From Alligator mississippiensis (taxonomy: Eukaryota > Chordata > Crocodylia > Alligatoridae), in assembly GCF_030867095.1 (NCBI RefSeq), contig NC_081824.1:120102162-120166161 (forward strand): a stretch of DNA of 64,000 nt. Direction: 5' to 3'. The notes beneath the pieces were generated by a model, which was not told where the DNA came from, did no database searches, and saw only the letters and a program-made list of their open reading frames with translations. The position numbers and the translations under genes were made by a program. Below are positions 25,531-38,859 of this stretch, in pieces. The first letter of the stretch is position 1; every line of letters begins with the position of its first letter.

Positions 25531-27177
25531 CTGGGGTTTTAAATATAAAAACAGACAGTTTTGTTCCCCCCCAAAATAAGCAAGGACATCTGTTCAGCAA
25601 ACTAATGGGTGGGACAATAAATTGCCATTAAGGAGAGGGGAACTACCTGGGAAAATAGATGAAGATTTTGTACTAGATAAAACTGGAAGCATGAATAATG
25701 AGGTCATTATATCTATGTATGTATTAATACAGATATTTGAGACAAAAAATAGTCCAAGACCAAACCACTATTCTTATTTTTCTTCTTAGAAAAAAAGGAA
25801 TCTATTGCATTAGACAATGCTAATGTCAGAGCCAACTGAAACTTATTTTCCAAATAAGATTTTCTGAATTATTTGGTATGGGGCGAAGACATTCTTTTCA
25901 TGCATTAGTATTGGAATTGATAAAAACAAGAGATACCGGAGCCATTCTGGCATATGTTCATCAAAAATTTATGCTGCTTTTGCCCTTGGTTTCTCTAAAG
26001 AAAGATTATGGATTCTGTGCATTTTGACTTTAGGAGTTCTGTGCATTTTCAAGAAGGTCCAATCCATTTTAACTTTAGAAATGCACATATGTACATGTCC
26101 ATATCTTTTAATGCACTGATGTTAACCGTAAGATTCAGTTAAAATAGTCAGATGTTATAATTTGGGGTAAAATACTTTAAAAAGTAAGCATTTAAATGGT
26201 TAACACTGGTAAGATAAATGTGTGGGGGGGGGAGGGGGCTGGACGGGGGATTCAAATCTTGTTTGTATTCTATCATTCCCATCTGTTTGATGAGCCATGA
26301 AAAGGCCAGTGTCTTGATTTACAGCATGAAATTCATTGTTTTCCGCCAACAAGGCTACTGGATTTTTAATTTTAAAGTAAAAACTAAATTTAAACATAAT
26401 CAAAAGAATTTAAAATATGTAGGAGCTGGATTTTTATTGCCCCTGGTTTTATACCATTAGAAGTCCTAAAGAAATTAGTGTGTTGCATGCTGGCTATCTG
26501 TGTCTATCCACTTTGTTTCTTTGTGAAATAAATAAGAATGATACCAAAAAAAGAGTAAGAAATGCTGCATTTTATATATGCATGTGTAAACAATTAAAAT
26601 GACTTGGCACTTTTTGCAATATTTACAAACTTAATGCCAATGTTTATTAAGAGACTTGTGCAATACAGATGACTTCCCCTTGTTAACTAGTAGATTATAT
26701 TCAGCTCCTTATATTTTGGGATAACTTTTAGCCCCACAACCTTTGCCAGAGGATGAGTATTTTCAATGGAAGCTCAGAAGGATTTATGTATTGCATCCTA
26801 TCAACAGATAACAAGGGTGTCAAAATACACTATGTTAAGTAATTTGATCTCCAGATCCTTTCTATTGGTGAGTTAGTACTTCCCACCTGTGCTATACTTG
26901 TACAACTAACAGTGTAATTTTAAGATGCTGCCATCTAGGAGATAAATGCAGTTCTGACATCCATCTACTACAACAGTGGATAGACAAACTCATAAGTATA
27001 AAGGAGAAACTTAGTGACAATTAGGTCACATCTACAGTTATTTTTGTATCTAGAACGTATGTTTCAGCACAAGTAAATGATGCTGGGAAAAGTTATATGC
27101 AACTAAAAACAGGATCTTATAAGAAAATGTGTCAGGCAGTAGATTTATTAATCACCCCTCATATATAAACATATTTA

Positions 27178-27180
<3 letters not shown>

Positions 27181-27250
<70 letters not shown>
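27181..27250. repeat. (TG)n microsatellite
   Basis: About 33 TG units, ending in GCGGGCGCACGCACC. Alternating purine-pyrimidine DNA in an NHSL1 intron; probably length-polymorphic. Confidence 0.97.
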
Positions 27251-27396
27251 GGCGCACGCACCACATCTCAAGCAAATATTATGCGTATTATGAATGTAAG
27301 CGAACCACTTTTAGAATGAACAAAATTCTACAGACCAAGTGTTAGGGGTTACATGGAAAGGCATGGAGAGCCACTGTGTGCATGTGCATGCATGTG

Positions 27397-27445
27397 AGAC
27401 AGAGAGAGAGAGAGACAGAGACAGAGAGACACAGAAAGAAAAACT
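27397..27445. repeat. AG-rich simple repeat
   Basis: GAGACAGAGAGAGAGAGAGA, then GACAGAGACAGAGAGACACA: purine-rich low-complexity DNA 150 bp from the TG repeat. Confidence 0.9.
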
Positions 27446-28506
27446 CAAAGAGTTATTTCACAAATGAAAATAGTTTTTACATCCCAAGTTTCCTGACTCC
27501 AGGACACGTGCACAATTCATAAGATTTTTCTGGCCTCTCAATATTTGTAATGGAGAAGCCATGAACGTGTACAAACACCAACTAAATAGATACCTAGCTG
27601 CCCATGTGCAGATACAAGTAGCCCTTTTCAACAGCTTTTTAGGCAGGGTTTGGAAACGTTACATTGCCACAAGATGGCACCACCACTACACAGCAGAAGT
27701 TCCAAATGCAAGTGTAACCGTTCATATGCAATTGTGATTTTCTTCTCTGTGTCTGTTGTTTAAATCCTTCCTGGTTTCTTCACTTGAATGTGTGTTTTCT
27801 AAACACAAAAGAAAACGAAGTAAAACATTATTTACCCATGAAGGGAGAGCTTTTTTGGTTTGTTTTTTTTTTGACGGGGACCAATGCATGGACTCTGTAT
27901 TGCACGTCTCATTGATAAACAAGTTGGATACAAAATACCCCATCCCAGGCTGGATTATGGCAAACTATAATCCAGTACTTGTCATATGTTTTGCCATATG
28001 ACTGACATTTGGTGTTACTTGCCAGTTTAAGCCACGCTTGCCATGAAGCATTAGCGTTGAGCCTCTGTCCCAAACTGCAACATATAACCAGCAGAGGAGA
28101 GAAAAAGGGATGGAGAAGAAAGGGTATGAAAAAAAAAGATACACAGAGAAAGCAACAGTAAAGTTAATAAAACAGATTAAGAACAACACAATATACACAA
28201 GGCGTAACTTGAAAGTTTGAGGGGGCAGAAGATAACAGGATTATTCAAAACAGGTTTAAACAAAGAAGAGTTTTAGTTCTGGATTAGTTCATCATTACTG
28301 TAAAGCAATAAAGTGCAAGTTCCAGTGTTTATTTTCAGATAATATATTGGTAGTAGGGGGTCAGTATTAGAAGGCATTTTTCAGTAAGAAAATCATAATC
28401 AAAATTAGCTTTTGGGTTGGGGCGGGGGTCAAGAGTGAAAAGTACTGCTTAATTTGTGAGGAAGTTATTAGAGAGGGCAACACAAACAGGGCAGCTTGTG
28501 CAGTAC

Positions 28507-28636
28507 CTGTGAATGGCTGCAAAAAGATCTTCAGTAGTTCTCGGTCTAGTTGGTGTCGACACCTCCTCAGGCTCTTCCACATAACTGTTGCCTGGCAGTG
28601 ACAGATTATCTGTGCTGTCCGACTCAAACACTTCAG
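28507..28636 (-). CDS. NHSL1: NHSL1 coding exon
   Basis: A 130-nt exon encoding residues 1292-1333 with split codons at both ends. It is acidic at first (EVFESDSTDN, EEPEEV) and then carries the conserved motif RPRTTEDLFAAIH, which I recognise from NHSL1 as leading straight into SKRKVLGR in the next exon. The acceptor is CTACATAG (28637-28644) and the donor is GTACTG (28501-28506). It enters in phase 1, joining the G that ends the giant exon to give Ala1291, and leaves in phase 2, joining AG to A to give Arg1334. It lies only 546 bp from the giant exon. Confidence 0.94.
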
Positions 28637-29182
28637 CTATGTAGAAGGAATGAAAGATACACACAGTCTGTCGCAGGAATCCCAAACGGCACAACCTCCG
28701 AAGAGCATCCTTCCATGCTCTTCAGCTATCCAAGTGAAACATCCGAGGGATTTCCTAACATACACTGCGACCTTCTGACTAATTTCACCACAGCAGCATT
28801 CTTTTGTGATGCTGAAGCCCCTAAAGTACCTAGGTTTAGTCACAAAATAACAGCTTTATAGCAAAATCATCTTTATACCTTCCATTACAACATATCACTG
28901 AAATTCTTAAGCTGATCACATTTCCATAGAGTTTTTGAAACAGATAATGCAATTAATAAAATTCTGCTTTTCTCTCCACTGCTCTTCCGACCAGAAACAG
29001 CGAATAAAGAAGGTAGAAAATCTTTGTAAAGGATTAATCCAAGCCCCATAACTTGCATTAGGATATTCATAATCGCAGCTCCATTTCTGCAGGTGAAATC
29101 GGATTGCTAGAACACCCTCCTCATCTCTCCTTCACTAAATTAGCTACTGGTACATACAGAGTAAAAGAGAAGAGAGACTTAC
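28637..29182 (-). other. NHSL1: NHSL1 intron (short)
   Basis: A 546-bp intron with GTAAGT donor at the right end and CATAG acceptor at the left end. No repeats or other features are evident. Confidence 0.88.
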
Positions 29183-32100
29183 CACTTTCAGTCTCTTCAG
29201 ATGCGTGCCCATCAGTCTTAGGGCTGCTGTCTGCACTGCCTCCTTCATCCAAAGTGGTCTGCGCTTCTTGCTTGGGAGCTTCTTGAACTGGTGATGTAGC
29301 AGGCTGAACCATGCAGGCATTAGTTTCCACTGTTTCAGAGAAGGTGGAACCAGCAGCTCCTCCAGCTCCTCCTTCAGGAAACAAGCTGCCAGGGTCCATC
29401 TTTCTTGAGCTGAGTCCATCAGCAAGACAATCTTTTGCTTCTTCACAGTGTGCAAGCACAGTCTCTCTCCCAGTTGGACTTGATGTGCTTTTGACAGTAC
29501 CGCTCACGAGAGCTATTTTCTCTTCTGTAAAATCTAGCTGTGGAGGTGGCACAACAAGGAATAGTTTGGGTTTCTTTGAAATAGGAGGTGGCTTTTTACT
29601 TAACATGCCCTGAGTCTTGCTTGGAGATGCTGATGGCCCCTGAAGTGATGGAGTACTGTGACCAGAGTAGGATTCCTCATTATGTGCAGGAGACTGAAGT
29701 GCTCTTTCAGCATTCATTCCTGATAAATCACCCTCCAAGGGGTTAGTTAGCTTTGTTGTATTCCCTGATTTTTGACTACAGTCAAACTCAGGTATATTGT
29801 CACAGAAACTTGGATGAGAACTCTGAGCAGGACTTTGAACTGAGTTTTTGAATGAAGCACTATGAGTTTTCATTCCTTCTTCACCCATGCTGTCACTGAG
29901 CCTTAACGAGAGAGACTGCTTTAAAGAAGGCTGCGGTGACAAAATTACAGTTGCTTTTTCCTGAGAGCTGGTTTCAGAAGCAGATTCAGATGATTGTTCA
30001 ACTTCTGCCCCTGTGGATTTTTTCACAGACCTCAGCTGTACCATTTGCAATGCTTTGGTGGTTACTAGGGGCATCACAGGCCTAATGGTATCCTGCTTGA
30101 TGAATGGATCTTTCCCTGGACTGTAGCAGGAATCCTCCTGGTTACATTTCTTAAAAGAATATTGTGGGTATTTAGTTGCTTCTTTCATCAGTTGATGGTC
30201 AAGAAGTGGTGGTGGTGGTGGAGGAACTACAGAAGGCAAACTGGAAGAAGAGCAAGATGGGACAGAACCAAGATTGAAGGAAGTTTCTTGTGGAGGGGAA
30301 GGAAACCACAAGATGTTCTGGGGGAAGGAGGAATTTGTAACAGCTTCTGGTGGAGGAGGGGGAAAGGTAGGAGAGGCTGGTAATGGTGGCAGATCCATGG
30401 TATCTATTGGTGGTGGGGGTGGAAGAGGAGTATGAGCAGGAGAACATGGGGGTATTGGAGGAGGAAGAACAGCCGCAGCATCAGGAGCAGAACCCAGGGC
30501 GGGGTCTGATTTCTTCATGCTCACACACCCTTCAGCAGATGTACTGGAAGAAAGAGAAGTGGAGGATGAAGAGATGGAGACTGAAGACAGCAGAGAGGAT
30601 TTTCTTTCAGGCACTTTAGGTTTCACTTTGGGTTTCCCATTTCCTGGTGATGTGGATTTTAAAAAGACAGGCACTGGAGTAACTGCTGTGGGAGTATTTG
30701 ATTGGCTAGAATACCCACTGGATGGTGATGTAACTCGGTGAGACTTCTCTGGAGAAGTGGTCTTTGGTTTGGCCAGTCCACTGGGCACTTGTGGTGTAGA
30801 AGCCCTTGACCCATCAGTGAGGTGGCTGATGGTGTAATCATGGAGGGTGGCTGTACTGCTTGTGGAATGAGTGACTGAGGATTTTAACTGATCATCAGGC
30901 ATTGCAGCATAGTCACCATAGTAACCCCACTGGTCTGCATATTCTGACTTAATGCTGCTCGTTTCACTCTGCGAGGGAGTGACAGTGCAGATAGAGTACA
31001 TATTGGGAGCAGTCGTGGACATCATGCTGCTGCTTGCACTGACAGAGCTTTGGCTGCGAGAGCGCAGCACCCAGGGATCCTCATAATCGCTGCATGGGCT
31101 TTGTGAAGGGGAGCTCCCATTTTTGCACTTGAGGTTCAGCTGAAGGGAATGCTGAAGGGTGGCAATTAGTGTCTCATCAAGTACCTGCCCATTAGACTGG
31201 GCTTTTTTCTTGGGGGGCCTTCTGAGTGAGTCTGTTCTGGATGGCGGCAGAGGTGGTTTCTTGGCTTTTTTTAAAGATATGTTTCGTGAGAGGGATTTGT
31301 CACTGTGTCCCCCTTGATTTTTCTTCTCTTTCCCATCAAAAACATTAATGACACTGTGCCTGGGGTTCCCAAAACCATTATTATTGTCACATGACTTATC
31401 TGATTTGAGCCCAGAATCCATATGCATTGAAGTGTAGTAGCCATCATGATCCACCGAATACAAAGAACTTGAATCTTCTTTGACTGAAGTTCTCTCCAGG
31501 CTGTTGCTACTCATGTTGCTTACTGGAGTGGAGTAGCCTGGAGTGGCACAGACTGGTTTGTGCGAGGGAGTCCCATCACTTTCTCCAGATTTGTACACCC
31601 AGTGATCTGTGCTGTTCACACTATTATTTTGTGCTCTATCCCCAGAATAACTAGATTCACTTCTACCATCACTGTCCTGAGGGTGGCTTGGGAAACTCAG
31701 ATTGTTTCTGCAGCTGTAGCTCATATTTTGGGATCCATTTTCCATGTTTCCTGGAGTGTTGAGAGATACTGCTGAGTCACCAAGAGAGAGCACCATGACA
31801 GCATTAGATGATATAGTATCTGAGGTCTGTGAGTGACGTGTAGAGCTGCTCTCACTCCAGTTACCGCTCGAAGAATGGTGGTCTTCTTTCATGCTTACTG
31901 CACTATTGACAACAGGATTGTCTCTGGGTTTTGCGTAGGAAGATGAGCTGGTGATTTTACTATCTGATGACCCAGTGCTTTGGGCAGTATGAATAACAAT
32001 AACCTCTGAAGATGAGGATAATGTGGCATTCGGTATGATGCTGGTGGAATAAGTAGCATGAGGAGAGACCATGCATGCTGGGCTCGGTGCTTTATCACTG

Positions 32101-32599
32101 TCATAACATTTCACCTCCTGGGACTTTGGCCTTGAAAGTGTCCCAGTCCTAGGATTGCTCCTCATATGGACTACACTATCATCTACTTGCAATTTGCTTA
32201 TCTGATGTGGCAAAGTGCTGGCGATGTCCTCTGCCTGGTTAGAGGGGCCCTGGGTCTGTCCTAGAGACACTCTTGCTCCAGATCGAGGCAGGCTGTGAAA
32301 ACCTAGGTCGCTATTTTGGCGAGAGGCAAATATAACACCAGCTGAGTCACTCATCACAGACATGTTTCCAGACGAACTGGAGAACTGTGACATCTGTGCA
32401 GCTATACCTTGTCCTCTCTGTGCACGTATTCTTCTCACTGAAGGGGGTACAACTTTGACTTCCTCCGTCTGGCAGCTGGTGTCCTTGGTTTCAGACTGCT
32501 GCATAGCAGAGCGGTAACTGTCTAGTCGCCCTAGTGTGGAACAGTGATCTGGGACATACATCGAATGTCCACGGAAGTCACTCTGGCCCATGCCAACTG
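29183..32599 (-). CDS. NHSL1: NHSL1 giant exon (main scaffold region)
   Basis: A 3,417-nt exon encoding residues 153-1290, about 72% of the visible protein. Large single exons of this kind are typical of NHS-family genes. It is low-complexity and Ser-rich. Landmarks in order: DTSCQTEEVKVVPPS and RRIRAQRGQGIAAQMSQF near the start; HATYSTSIIPNATLSSSSEV; KKAKKPPLPPSRTDSLRR (about 31199-31285), a Pro-rich/basic SH3-ligand-like motif; SPSSGYSSQSNTPTAVTPVP; a poly-Pro tract with PPPPP runs (about 30195-30470); and KPPPISKKPKLFLVVPPPQ (about 29537-29600). NHSL1 is reported to bind the Abi SH3 domain and to restrain Scar/WAVE-Arp2/3 activity at lamellipodia; the Pro-rich sites are the likely contacts. 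The donor is GTAAGT (29177-29182). The acceptor is a tandem CAGCAG after a T-rich tract, so a one-codon shorter form starting at 32596 is possible. There is no internal stop or frameshift. Confidence 0.97.
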
Positions 32600-34672
32600 C
32601 TGGAGTCAAAAAAAAACAATTATTCCTTGAAAACACAAATAAAACACTGGTGTTTTGTTAAAAACATACCATGGGCCATATTCTTTGTCCCTTCCCTCTT
32701 GATGGATGCAGAGGCATAAAGAGATAACCATGCCTCTGAAGGACCAACAGCAGCAGCAAATTCTGCTTGCACACTATATTTTCTGTATTTCATTTCCCAC
32801 TCTTTTTATAAAAAGGGACCTTTCAAGCTTATGGGGTCATTTGAGTTCTTCATATGTGTTCCACACATGCAATCCTCTGTTTCTGACAGCTTAAGAATTT
32901 CCCCAGCAATCAGTTATGTCAAACTGAATAACAAGACTTCCCGGAAGCAAAGTAGCAGGCACAGACAAAAGCCTCAAAGATCCAGCTGCTGGTTAATGAT
33001 ACTATCTCATACAAGAAGAAGAGAAGCAAAATATATAAGTAAATTAGAATAGGCAAAATGATTCCTAAGCGCTATGCTATTCAAATTTTATTCAGAAGGC
33101 ATCAGTAGCTCGTTAAATCTTGAGAGCATGCAATTCTGTACCACAAAGAAAGCAAATATTTAAAAACAGCATTAAAAAACAAAGCATTACCCATATCTAC
33201 AAAACATTAAATAGCATTTTCCCATGAAGCTATTCCTATTTACAGAAAAAGAAGGAAGTTGGGGAAGAAAGCAGAGCTGGAACTGATGACGGTCTAATGT
33301 TCAGAACCATCACATTCTTGCAGCCCTTATTTAAAAGCAAACAAACTATTGTGTTACAGATGTTGAGGACTGGAAAATCAGAAGTGGTTATGTTTCTTGT
33401 TTACAAAGTAATTACCATATCCTGGCATAAACAAACTTGAAGAACAAAAGATTGGGGTGTATTAACTCAAGATATAGCTATTACTAAGTCAACAGAGAGG
33501 ACTAGTAGATTATTACAAACGGAGATCTTTACAGGTCTTTTAAGCAAAGATAAGAAGAACATATTGTGTTTTAAACAGCATTTAGGATTGGGATTCAAAA
33601 GGCTCTTAATTTCTGATTCAATTGGGTTACTACAATAAGTACAAAAGAAAAGAGACCGCCATACCACCTGTGGTGCTGCTGAGAGAATGCTGTTTTAAAA
33701 CTTTTGCTTTCTGGTCGGCATGTTAGATAGGGCAGCATCTCCCATTTATTTTCTATTTATTTATTTTTATTTTCCATTTTCAGTTTAATTTCTTGGAACA
33801 ACATAACTAGGTTGGTAGAGTAAGTGTTTTCTTCTATTCCATTTTAAACACTATTTAAAGCATGTTATTCTTAGTCTTGGCATCCAACAATATGTAAAGA
33901 TACATGGGGGAGGGGAGAAGGGATGAAACTAGGCTTTATTTCCTTTTCCCCAAAACAGAAAAGGTAACCTTTAAGCATCCTGAAATCCGCTTTGTTTCTA
34001 TGTAGATTATTTACCTCTCATGAATACGTAGGTTTTTCTGCTTTGGTACAGAAAATGGGAAGCAAAATGAGACCCATTCTTGCTGGCAAACAGCTTGAAC
34101 TGTCCAAGAACAAAAGGAGCAGATACAGGACAGTGGCCAATCAAATCAGAGATATATTCAGGTTCTGGGTACAAAAAGACCCCCTTACTGTAATATGGTT
34201 TTTAAATAAAATAAAACTTTTTTTCTTATATTTTCATTATGGGATCAATACTCTCTTTTGTGATGTGCTGTAAAAATACAAAGGCAGACACCACAGAGGT
34301 CCATGCTTTTGAGGTGTGGTTGGAGACGAATTGTTAGCTAATAAGAGATTTAGGATCGTTATACTATGTAACAATCACTAGGCATTTTAAAAATGAGACA
34401 GAATGCAGGGGGCTTTGTGACAAGGTAGCTGGAACCTCATAGTAGCTATAAAAGGATAGATAGCTGCATTCTGACTGGCTGAGATTATTTCATGGATGTC
34501 TGTAAAGGTCAGCTAAATTCGTTCCTCTTCACAAGCAGCATAAATGTGGAAGAACAGACCTCGCATTTGTTTAAAATGTTACAAATGGGGAAACTACATG
34601 TTCAGCATAATAGTACCATTCACGAAGCAGGACAACAGCAAACATTCTAAACCCACAAAGAAAGCTTATTAC

Positions 34673-35799
34673 CAGGGATCCCGGTTTTGAATTTTCCCTG
34701 GGAAAATGGAGGGAAACGTGGATTTACCCCTTTATCTCAGGAAAACATGGATTTCTCGTTTTAGCAGAGAAACCTGTGGAGTGTGCAGTTTTGCAGCGAG
34801 GTCTCTGCAAGCTGGCAGAGTTCCAGCTTGCAAGGGGCTGGGAGGGAGCAGGAGGAGGGCGGTCAGACAGGGAGAACCATGTGCATGTATATGCACATGG
34901 CTGCCAGGCAGCCTGGAGAGTGGCTCCCACAGGTAAATGGAGGAGGAGGGGATTGAGGCCCCCATAAGGAGGGAGGGAGGGAGCTGGGCAGGGCTGGTGC
35001 TCAGCCAGGTGGTGCATGGGGTTTTGCAGCCCCCCAGCACGGAGGGGGATGGGGCCGTGTACAGCTCATCTGGGGGAGGGGGGTGGCTTCCCACTGTTGC
35101 CCGCACTCCCAGGGGAGCACGGGGGATCTGCTGTGAGCTCTGCACTGGCCTGGTGCAGTATCCCGTGGAAGTAGCACGGGTGGGATTGCGAGGATTGTGT
35201 CCCCCGCTGCAGCCACACTGGCAGGGGACAGATTACCAGGGCAGTGCAGAGCTTGCAGTGGCAAGGAGATCCCCACGCAGCCCTGCTGTTCCCTTCAGGG
35301 CTGAATTGCACCCACTGGTTCCAGAGGCCCTGGGAGAGGGCAGCAGAGCAGGAGCCCGAGCCCAAAGCAGGCAGCCTGTGTCCGCCCCGCACACAGATCT
35401 GGGGGGGACAGGTCCTCCCTGCTCCCCTATGGAGTGCACGCAATGGCACGGAGCTGCCCCCCTACCTGAGCCCCCAGCAGGCAGGCAGCAGGGGGAGGAA
35501 CCAGGCTTCACTTTGTTGTAGCAGCTGCTGCCTCCTGCCAGGGGGCTATGGGTCCCTGGCCCCAAAGCCCTGGCAGCTGGGGGCCCCCTCCAGCAGGGCT
35601 GGGTGGGGCAGGGGGCTGTGGGTGAGGCATGATGGGCACCAGCAGGGCCAGGAGGTCTGTGGGGGAGAGTGAGGTGCAACAGCAAGACTGTGGTGGGGAG
35701 TGGGGGCCTGTCATTTTAATCACAGGTTTTGGGGTCTTTATCAGAGAATTTGTGGGTTTATTTGTTTGTTTTTTTAATCGGGGAAAACCAGGATCCCTG
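34673..35799. mobile_element. hAT-like element, CAGGGATCC family, long copy
   Basis: 1,127 bp. TIRs CAGGGATCCCGGTTTTGA and, as complement of the right end, CAGGGATCCTGGTTTTCC. Duplication CTTATTAC (34665-34672) and CTTATCAC (35800-35807), 7 of 8. The interior is GC-rich with several spurious ORFs. Same family and orientation as 60432-61163. Confidence 0.87.
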
Positions 35800-37683
35800 C
35801 TTATCACTATAAGTGACTAGGACGAAATTTATTCACTGTAACTAGGCATAGAACTTTTAAAACGATTGGAACAAAATAAAAATAGAACTACTTATGGCCA
35901 ACATAATACTCCTTGCATTCTTGCAAGGTCTAAAACTTTAAGCATCAAAACTTTACAGCAAGGGGTCCTTGAACCTGTACATGGCTCCACAATTTAACTC
36001 AAGCTCCTGGCACACATTCATTTAATGGCACCATGGGATCCATTCCCCAATCACGATCCCAAGCTCCCTCTGCACTGTCAGGTTTCAAGCTGGGTGCCTG
36101 ATGAACCTATGCAGTCCTGGGGCTGATTGTGGGTCCCAGCCCCAGGACCCTGCTGGAGCTGGCTGGAGACTCTAGTGCAGTCCTGGGGCTGGAGAGGCTG
36201 TCAACCTAGCTTTGCCATGAAGCTGGCATTACGCTGCAGGGCAAGGGACACTGTCTCACATTCAATTTACGAGACAATGGAAATCAGACACAAAATTATT
36301 AAACGTATTTTGTGGAATAATTTTGTGGCAGGTTTTGCATTTTGTGGTGCCATTACTAGCCTGAATATATGGCCAGTTTACTATTTAAGATATGAAGGAC
36401 AGGTTAATCGTGTCTTAAGTGTAATGTCTGCCAGCGGGCTGACATTCCATGTAATCACAACAAGCCACTAGCCTGGAGCCAAAGTAAAATAAGGAGACTC
36501 CTTGCAGGCCCAAGGGCTCACTTGTGTTGAGTATAGCTCCAGGATAATGGCCTTAAACCACAGGGCAAATATTTAACAAAGAATTTTTTAGAAGTTTATT
36601 TTAAGATAATGTTAATTTTGGTGTTAAATAATTTCTATATGAAAAACATAAGACTAATGTGATTAACTGTTAAATTACACTGGCCCAATTCTATCCTCAG
36701 ATACCAATATACAACCTGCTTTCAAAGTCAATGCCTCAACTAATGATACAACTATAATCCTTTTTCAGGTGTCATTACTTGCACAGGGACAATAGAAATC
36801 CGCAATGAAGTTAGTTAGAATTTGTTAAATATTCCCTTAAAATATAGTGGTTTTATTCACATTTAGGGAAAATTCTTTTTAAAATTGTTCCTAAGTGTGT
36901 AAGAAATCCCATGTTTGGTGGCAGTTTACTTGTGACAAGATGCACAGAGCTTTTCAAAAATTCTCATAAAATCAACTAGCTGCCTTGTTGCTACAGCTGC
37001 TAGAATGTGTATTAACTTAGAAGTAGTTTCTAAGGAAGAGCTCAAATCATCAACTGAATGTGATGAAATGCTGAAGGAGAATTTGAGCTTTAAAAAGATA
37101 CCAAGCACTAAAACACCCATCTGGTTGTAGAGATGGGGGTAGTGACATAAGTGATTTCTTCCCCCCCACTTTTAGAAACTGAAAATGAATTACAGATACT
37201 GAGTGCTAAGGAGTCAGAAGTGGTTGCAACTAGGTAAAAACCTAGATGGAAACACACATGTAGTTGAAATAATAATGATCATCATGTGTGGAATTTTAAA
37301 AAGGTGTCAAGCCCACTGGCTCTGTGAGCAATACTGTGTACTACCGCATAAGAGACTGTGTTCAAGACAATGAAAATGGAAAGGGTGGAAAAAAGATAAA
37401 GGAGAAGTGTTCTGAGGAAAGAAAGTATCCATTTAAAATCAAATGTAAAAGCAGACCCTCTTTGCAGATGTCCTGTGTCTGGCTCTCTGACCATTTCTAG
37501 AGCATGCTCTCTCTCTTCCCTTATGACTGAGATATGTTCAAAAACATTGTTCCTTTTTACCTACCAGCTCTTTTGCAGAGCCCCACAATCCAGATCCACT
37601 CTAGGGCCCCAGGTGAGTTTGACACTGCTGCTAAACAGTGTCGGATCCTTGTAAATGCTTTTGGTACCATAAAACATGAACAT

Positions 37684-38399
37684 CTAGGCCCCGGGCACAT
37701 GGCCTCTGGCAGGAAGCATAATGTTTGGGATAGGGCATAAAATTCCTCCAATCCCAACCATGCCACTGCTGAGCTTCCCCCAGCCCAATCTTGCAGATCA
37801 GGCCAAGAGTGGCTCTGTTTGGGACTCGGGACTTCCCCCAGAGGTTCCACACCCAGGGCTGGTGAGGTGGGGTCCAACAATCAGCTGACTGTCAGACCTA
37901 TCCCAGACAGTCCCAGGTGGCTTCAAGACTCTGGGATAAGGGTCCCTGTGCCCCACAATGTCTAAAAAGCACAGACTCAGCCTGGCTCCCACAACCCAAT
38001 ATTTTTAAGTGCTTTGCCCTGCTGCTTAAACAGGCTCCCAGGTTCCCAGCAGCTGAAGCCCCTTGGCTACCCTTGCCAGGGAAGCTAGCAACTTGCTCTC
38101 CTGGCAGCCATTTTTTGGCATCAGGACTAGGGCTGTCCTAGTCCCGATTTCAAACCCTGTCTCTGTGCTGATGCTGACAATCAGCTGATTGTTGGCATCA
38201 GCACTGGGGTGCTACACCTTCAATTTATGGTGTTAAACAAACAACCCGCAAAGATGCTCCATATTTTATGTGAAATTACTTGGTGGCTGACTTGCCACTT
38301 TATGGCACAAGTCAGCTGAATGAGTACCACTGTTACTATTCATGGTGCAACTAACACATAAATGATACCATAACAGTAACATGTGCTAGGGGCCCTAGT
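37684..38399. mobile_element. Probable hAT-like element
   Basis: Left end CTAGGCCCCGGGCACATG; the complement of the right end is CTAGGGCCCCTAGCACATG. A matching duplication is not obvious. It directly abuts the next hAT-like element at 38411. No coding capacity. Confidence 0.55.
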
Positions 38400-38410
38400 A
38401 GAACGTAGAC

Positions 38411-38840
38411 AAGTGGTCTCCAACCTTTTTAAGTAGGAGATCACCTTTGGCATTTAAAAGCAACCCAAGATCTATCATGCACTGCTGCCACCCCCCAACC
38501 CCCTGCTGTCCAGCAGATAAGTCTATAGGGAGGGAAGCAAGGGGGGGCAGATCAAGGCAGAGGGAGAAAAAATTATTTGGGGGCATGCCTCCCCAGTAGG
38601 TAAGTCCAACCCAATTGGGGTCCCACTCAACTTACCCCTGCTCCTGCCTGTGGCACTGTCCCTCACCGCAGGGGTCTCGATCTAGCTCCTGCCCCTTCCC
38701 TCCTCCATGGACTGATCTGCTGGGCTGGGGTGCATGTGTGCATGCACATGGGCACTCAGCCCCCCACCCCAGCCTCGGATCGATTCCAAGAGGCTCCAAG
38801 ATCTACCAGTGGATTGAGATTCACTGGTTGGTGACCACTG
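38411..38840. mobile_element. hAT-like element, CAGTGGTC family
   Basis: 430 bp. Left end AAGTGGTCTCCAACC; complement of the right end CAGTGGTCACCAACCAGTG. Flanks ACGTAGAC (38403-38410) and CTGTAGAC (38841-38848) match at 6 of 8. The inner repeat AGATCNACC-like words near both ends fit. Confidence 0.8.
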
Positions 38841-38859
38841 CTGTAGACTATTTCAGTTG

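Larger units (their letters stand above)
25531..28506 (-). other. NHSL1: NHSL1 intron (last)
   Basis: A 2,976-bp intron between the RPRTTEDLFAAIH exon and the terminal exon, with GT donor at 28505-28506 and AG acceptor at 25531-25532. AT-rich. It contains the long TG repeat at about 27182 and a purine tract at about 27397. I see no other gene or clear TE in it. Confidence 0.85.

Noticed and set aside
29311-30741. Plus-strand open frames of 73-100 codons within the NHSL1 giant exon
   Set aside because: They are antisense shadows of Pro- and Ser-rich codons; the minus strand encodes a recognisable protein throughout.
34706-35820. Many long frames on both strands (up to 194 codons)
   Set aside because: They lie inside the GC-rich core of a hAT element, where few stop codons occur by composition; no domain and no agreement with the copy at 60.4 kb.
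36127-36471. 114-codon frame
   Set aside because: It begins in GC-rich repeat-like sequence and crosses into AT-rich sequence with the recurring word TTTTGTGG; no domain.
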